DNA from: JBHHYS01 sp046757645
GTDB lineage: Bacteria > Acidobacteriota > Terriglobia > Acidiferrales > 2-02-FULL-67-57
Reading direction: 5' to 3'
Length of the DNA stretch: 17,119 bases
Assembly (NCBI GenBank): GCA_046757645.1
Contig: JBHHYS010000052.1
Span: forward strand, 1 to 17,119
The notes below the pieces were generated by a model that had not been told where the DNA came from, ran no database searches, and saw only the letters and a program-made list of their open reading frames with translations. Made by a program: the position numbers and the translations under genes. Shown in pieces: positions 14,449 through 17,119 of the stretch (the first letter of the stretch is position 1; each line of letters begins with the position of its first letter).

Positions 14449-15024
14449 ATGGACGAAAAAGAAAAACTGATTGATTTTTACTACAGCCGCTTACAGGCCG
14501 TCCGCCGGGCCCAAAAGCATTATCTCGCCTTGCTGCTGGCCTTACTTGGCATCGTCTGGATCCCCTACTGGGGCGGCCCGGCAGCCTTTTCGGCCAGCTT
14601 TTTGGGAGTGCCCATCACCCACAAGAGCTGGCTGGGCATGACCCCGGGGCTGTCCACTATTTTGCTGCTGGGTCTGGTCGGTTCCCTGCGGGCCCTGCAG
14701 CCCGCCCTGCAGCGATTCAAAGAAGCCTGGACGAAGGCCGGAACCACGGCCAAGCTGGACTTGGAGGTGATTGACCAGCACCAGAATTGGATGGACTACC
14801 TGAAGAATATTTGGGCCGGCCCGTTCAACCATTTGCTCCAAGGCGCCCTCTTGCTGGCGGTCATGGCCTCGACGTTCGCGGTGGGCTTGATCCTGGGCCC
14901 GAAGATGAAGGGCGAGGCCGCCTTCCTGTTCACCACCTACTCCCTTTTCTGCCTGGCCGCCCAAGCCGCCGCCAGCTGGAAATGGCTCGCGGAAAGAATA
15001 CGCATCTCCCGCCGCCATGGCTAG
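14449..15024 (+). CDS. Four-helix membrane protein of unknown function
   Basis: A 191-residue protein that I do not recognise. It has four likely TM helices: about residues 25-42, 64-84, 126-150 and 155-178. Between helices two and three lies a charged amphipathic segment (about 88-122). The N-terminus (MDEKEKLIDFYYSRLQAVRRAQKHY) is helical and charged, and the end is basic (RIRISRRHG). GGAGAGAGG about 10 nt before ATG 14449 is a strong ribosome site. It sits between two related Ser/Thr kinases, 88 nt after kinase A and 100 nt before kinase B, and may be a substrate or membrane partner. This is inferred from position only. Confidence 0.75.
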   Translation: MDEKEKLIDFYYSRLQAVRRAQKHYLALLLALLGIVWIPYWGGPAAFSASFLGVPITHKSWLGMTPGLSTILLLGLVGSLRALQPALQRFKEAWTKAGTTAKLDLEVIDQHQNWMDYLKNIWAGPFNHLLQGALLLAVMASTFAVGLILGPKMKGEAAFLFTTYSLFCLAAQAAASWKWLAERIRISRRHG

Positions 15025-15124
15025 ACATGACTAGAAAGGGGACCGGCCAGCACCCTCCCGTCCTGGCACCGCCTGCGTCGATCCCCGAGCCGCGCGCCGT
15101 CCTCCGAGGGATGTCTGCCTGAGC

Positions 15125-16777
15125 ATGCAACGCCTGGGCCGCTACGAAATCCTCGAAGAGCTTGGCCGGGGCGCTATGGGCACCGTCTATCGCGCCCGCG
15201 ACCCCCGCATCGACCGCATCGTCGCCCTCAAAACCATTCCCCTCGCTGCCCTCAGCCCCACCGACCAAGAACTCTACCGGCAACGCTTCTACCGCGAAGC
15301 GCAGGCCGCGGGCAAACTCTCCCACCCCGGCATCGTTACCATCCACGATGTGGGCGAGGACGAAGCCACCAAAACGCCCTTCATCGTGATGGAGTATATC
15401 GAGGGAACCACCCTGGAAGAGCGGGGCCAGCAGGAGCGGCTCCCCCTCCAGACAGTGCTCACCCTGGTGGGACAACTGGCCGAGGCGCTCGACTATGCCC
15501 ACAGCCAGGAGATCATCCACCGCGACATCAAGCCCGCCAACATCATCGTTACCCCCGAGGGCCGCGCCAAAATCACCGACTTCGGCATCGCCAAGTTGCA
15601 GAGGAGCCAGTTCACCCAGACCGGCCAGGTGCTCGGCACCCCCGCCTACATGTCCCCCGAGCAGTTGACCGGGGGCGGGGTCGACCCTCGCTCCGACCTC
15701 TTCTCCTTGGGCATCGTGCTCTACTGGCTGCTGACCGGTGATAAGCCCTTCACCGGCGACTCCACCAGCGCCGTCTCTTTCAAGATTGTCTACCAGGACC
15801 CCATCCCCCCTACCCACTTGAACCCTACGCTCTCGCCCGACTACAACTACGTCATCGAGCGCGCCCTGGCCAAAGACCCCGCCCGGCGCTACCAGCGCGG
15901 CGGGGAGTTTTCCCACGACCTGGATGATTTGCAGAACGCCCGCCCGCCGCGCTCCCGGGCCGCATTGGCCCCCGTGCCCGCCGCGGAGCGAACCGTGGTG
16001 GCCGCACCCGCCGCGGGGCCCGCCGGCGAGACCATCGCCCTGCCGGGCTCCCCGCTCGCCGAGCGTCCGGCACCCGTTGTCCCTGCCCGTCCGCCACCCA
16101 GGAGGAAGCGGATTTGGCCCATCCTGGCGGCTGTGGCAGCTCTTTTGGTGTTGCTGCTGGGCACCGCGGCCGTGTGGTGGTGGGGTGGGCGGAGCGCGGA
16201 CTCACCCGGTCGTGAAGGTGGCGAGGCGGCCCCCACCCAGAAAGCCACCACGGCGGCGGGGCCGCCGGCAGCGACCTCACCGCCACCCAGGAGCAAACCC
16301 CCGGCGACCCCCGCCAAGACAGAAGCCAAAAAGGAAGAAAAGCACCAGGAACCGGCTTCGCGGCCACCCCCCCGGGGCCGGCCAAGCAAGCGACGCTCGG
16401 CGGAGCCGCGCAGCCGCCCCCTGCCAATGGCCACCCTGCGGCTGCGCGGCGAACACAACTTTCGCCGTGCCACCCTCTACCTCTATGCCGATGCGAAGCT
16501 GCTCAAGAAGCTGCGGCTGCGCGGCGAGCCCTTGGAACGCTACGGGGTCAAGCTAGGCCGGGGGCGGATCGCGGCGCGCATTCCCCTCGCCGCCGGCGAA
16601 CGCACCATCAGCATCCGCATCAAAGCCCCCACGGACAACTTCGACCAAATCAAATACATTGACGCCCGCTTCGACCCCGGCCAGACCCGCACGCTCGAGG
16701 TCAGCCTAGGCAAGCTGGGGAAGTGGATCGGAATCGGCTCCCTGACCCGGGAGCTGACCCTGCGCTGGGTCGACTGA
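15125..16777 (+). CDS. Receptor-like Ser/Thr protein kinase B (Hanks type)
   Basis: A 550-residue paralogue of kinase A. Features are LGRGAMGTVY (13-22), Lys36, the canonical catalytic loop HRDIKPAN (Asp134), DFG (152-154) and GTPAYMSPEQ. An Ala/Pro-rich juxtamembrane linker (about 275-325) leads to a TM helix (about 331-353), then a Pro/Lys/Arg-rich, probably extended periplasmic stretch (about 360-430). The C-terminal domain (about 435-550) resembles that of kinase A, including the DQ followed by Ile before a short strand. The kinase domains start almost identically: 30 nt around ATGGGCACCGTCTATCGC are the same in both genes, supporting duplication. The ribosome site is unclear. A three-codon mini-frame (ATG 15111 to TGA 15122) ends 2 nt before the start. 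Confidence 0.93.
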   Translation: MQRLGRYEILEELGRGAMGTVYRARDPRIDRIVALKTIPLAALSPTDQELYRQRFYREAQAAGKLSHPGIVTIHDVGEDEATKTPFIVMEYIEGTTLEERGQQERLPLQTVLTLVGQLAEALDYAHSQEIIHRDIKPANIIVTPEGRAKITDFGIAKLQRSQFTQTGQVLGTPAYMSPEQLTGGGVDPRSDLFSLGIVLYWLLTGDKPFTGDSTSAVSFKIVYQDPIPPTHLNPTLSPDYNYVIERALAKDPARRYQRGGEFSHDLDDLQNARPPRSRAALAPVPAAERTVVAAPAAGPAGETIALPGSPLAERPAPVVPARPPPRRKRIWPILAAVAALLVLLLGTAAVWWWGGRSADSPGREGGEAAPTQKATTAAGPPAATSPPPRSKPPATPAKTEAKKEEKHQEPASRPPPRGRPSKRRSAEPRSRPLPMATLRLRGEHNFRRATLYLYADAKLLKKLRLRGEPLERYGVKLGRGRIAARIPLAAGERTISIRIKAPTDNFDQIKYIDARFDPGQTRTLEVSLGKLGKWIGIGSLTRELTLRWVD

Positions 16778-16795
16778 GCCGCTGCCTGGCCTCTT

Positions 16796-17119
16796 TTAGT
16801 CCGCTCGGATGCGCAAGCGCTTTGACCGGCAAAGCACCTCCTCACCCTCCCCGAGCCGCGTCCTCTGTCGAAGCTTCACGAACGCCCCGTTCGTACTCTC
16901 CGACTGCTCCGGGATGATTCCCTCTCCTTCGACGCGCAGCCGGGCGCGGCGGCTGGAGAGAAAAGGATCGTCGGGGAAAGTGATCTCCCCCTCCCGCCGG
17001 GCAATCAAGGTCTCGGGCGCGTGCAGGAGAAAGCTCTGGTTGCTATGGCGGCGTCCGGCCGCGCCCGCACGGGTGACTTCATACACTACCTGGGGCGCGG
17101 GCTTCTCTTTCAGCCCCGT
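16796..17119 (-). CDS. C-terminal part of an FHA-like protein (runs off the window)
   Basis: The minus-strand frame is open from the window edge to TAA at 16796-16798, giving about 107 visible residues. The pattern of an FHA domain is visible: LIARREGEITFPDD, then SSRRARLRVEG, then ESTNGAFVKL and a final strand EVLCRSKRLRI. Compared with the domain consensus the Gly before Arg in the first motif is Ala, the His of S-x-x-H is Arg, and the residue before STNG is Glu rather than Gly. Phosphothreonine binding may be weakened. A GTG at 17084-17086 could start a short form, but sequence upstream stays in frame and protein-like, so a longer gene is more likely. It converges on kinase B with an 18-nt gap. 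Confidence 0.6.
   Translation of the reverse strand, partial: TGLKEKPAPQVVYEVTRAGAAGRRHSNQSFLLHAPETLIARREGEITFPDDPFLSSRRARLRVEGEGIIPEQSESTNGAFVKLRQRTRLGEGEEVLCRSKRLRIRAD

Noticed and set aside
15063..15080. TGGCACC-like sequence as a sigma-54 promoter for kinase B
   Set aside because: The GG-to-GC distance is wrong (8 nt instead of 10), so it does not fit a -24/-12 element. No other good match was seen in the intergenic spaces.
1..17119. CRISPR, tRNA, rRNA, integrase or transposase genes
   Set aside because: No regularly spaced direct repeats, tRNA-like cloverleaf, rRNA sequence or recombinase motifs were found on either strand by reading; a covariance-model scan could confirm.

Overview
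The window is GC-rich bacterial chromosome with dense protein coding. It has no tRNA, rRNA, CRISPR array, transposase or phage gene that I can see. Gene content and style suggest an Acidobacteriota-like (Terriglobia-type) Gram-negative soil bacterium. The pointers are a PDZ/7TM-type histidine kinase paired with an NtrC-type regulator, several Hanks-type Ser/Thr kinases with FHA partners, and dispersed palindromes of the 'CTGAG..GCGAAGAATCTC' kind. This taxonomic call is inference, not proof.

Layout. (1) 1-64: the 3' tail of an unidentified gene, then about 300 nt without a clear gene. (2) 362-4685 (+): a two-component pair whose genes overlap by 8 nt. The kinase is membrane-bound (PDZ, multi-TM, GAF, PAS, HisKA, HATPase) and the regulator is sigma-54-activating (receiver, AAA+, Fis HTH) with a GAFTSA loop. 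(3) 4686-5078: a non-coding stretch with two palindrome families and a plausible sigma-70 promoter, leading into pta (5079-6074, +), phosphate acetyltransferase. (4) 6206-9049 (-): purD, then purE, then a membrane-anchored alpha/beta hydrolase, with a good promoter in front of purD and a 98-nt inverted repeat between purD and purE. (5) 9219-9926 (+): a HAD-family hydrolase divergent from purD. (6) 10014-10898 (-) and 11007-12179 (+): two divergent exported proteins. One has a glycine zipper and a highly acidic tail; the other is an NlpC/P60-like peptidase with an unassigned C-terminal domain. (7) 12368-16777 (+): a phospho-signalling cluster with a zinc-ribbon/FHA protein, Ser/Thr kinase A, a four-TM protein and Ser/Thr kinase B. 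(8) 16796-17119 (-): the end of another FHA-like gene that runs off the window and converges on kinase B.

How the genes work together. The most distinctive region is 12368-17119. The two receptor-like Ser/Thr kinases are paralogous in the catalytic domain and also in an unusual domain of about 105-115 residues that follows the transmembrane helix. They are bracketed by FHA proteins, the usual phosphothreonine readers. A reasonable inference is an envelope-stimulus sensing module with two related ligand- or partner-binding domains and at least one cytosolic phospho-reader. The pair at 362-4685 is a separate, classical sensor/sigma-54 activator system whose target promoters I could not find in the window. 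The purD-purE and pta genes are ordinary housekeeping metabolism.
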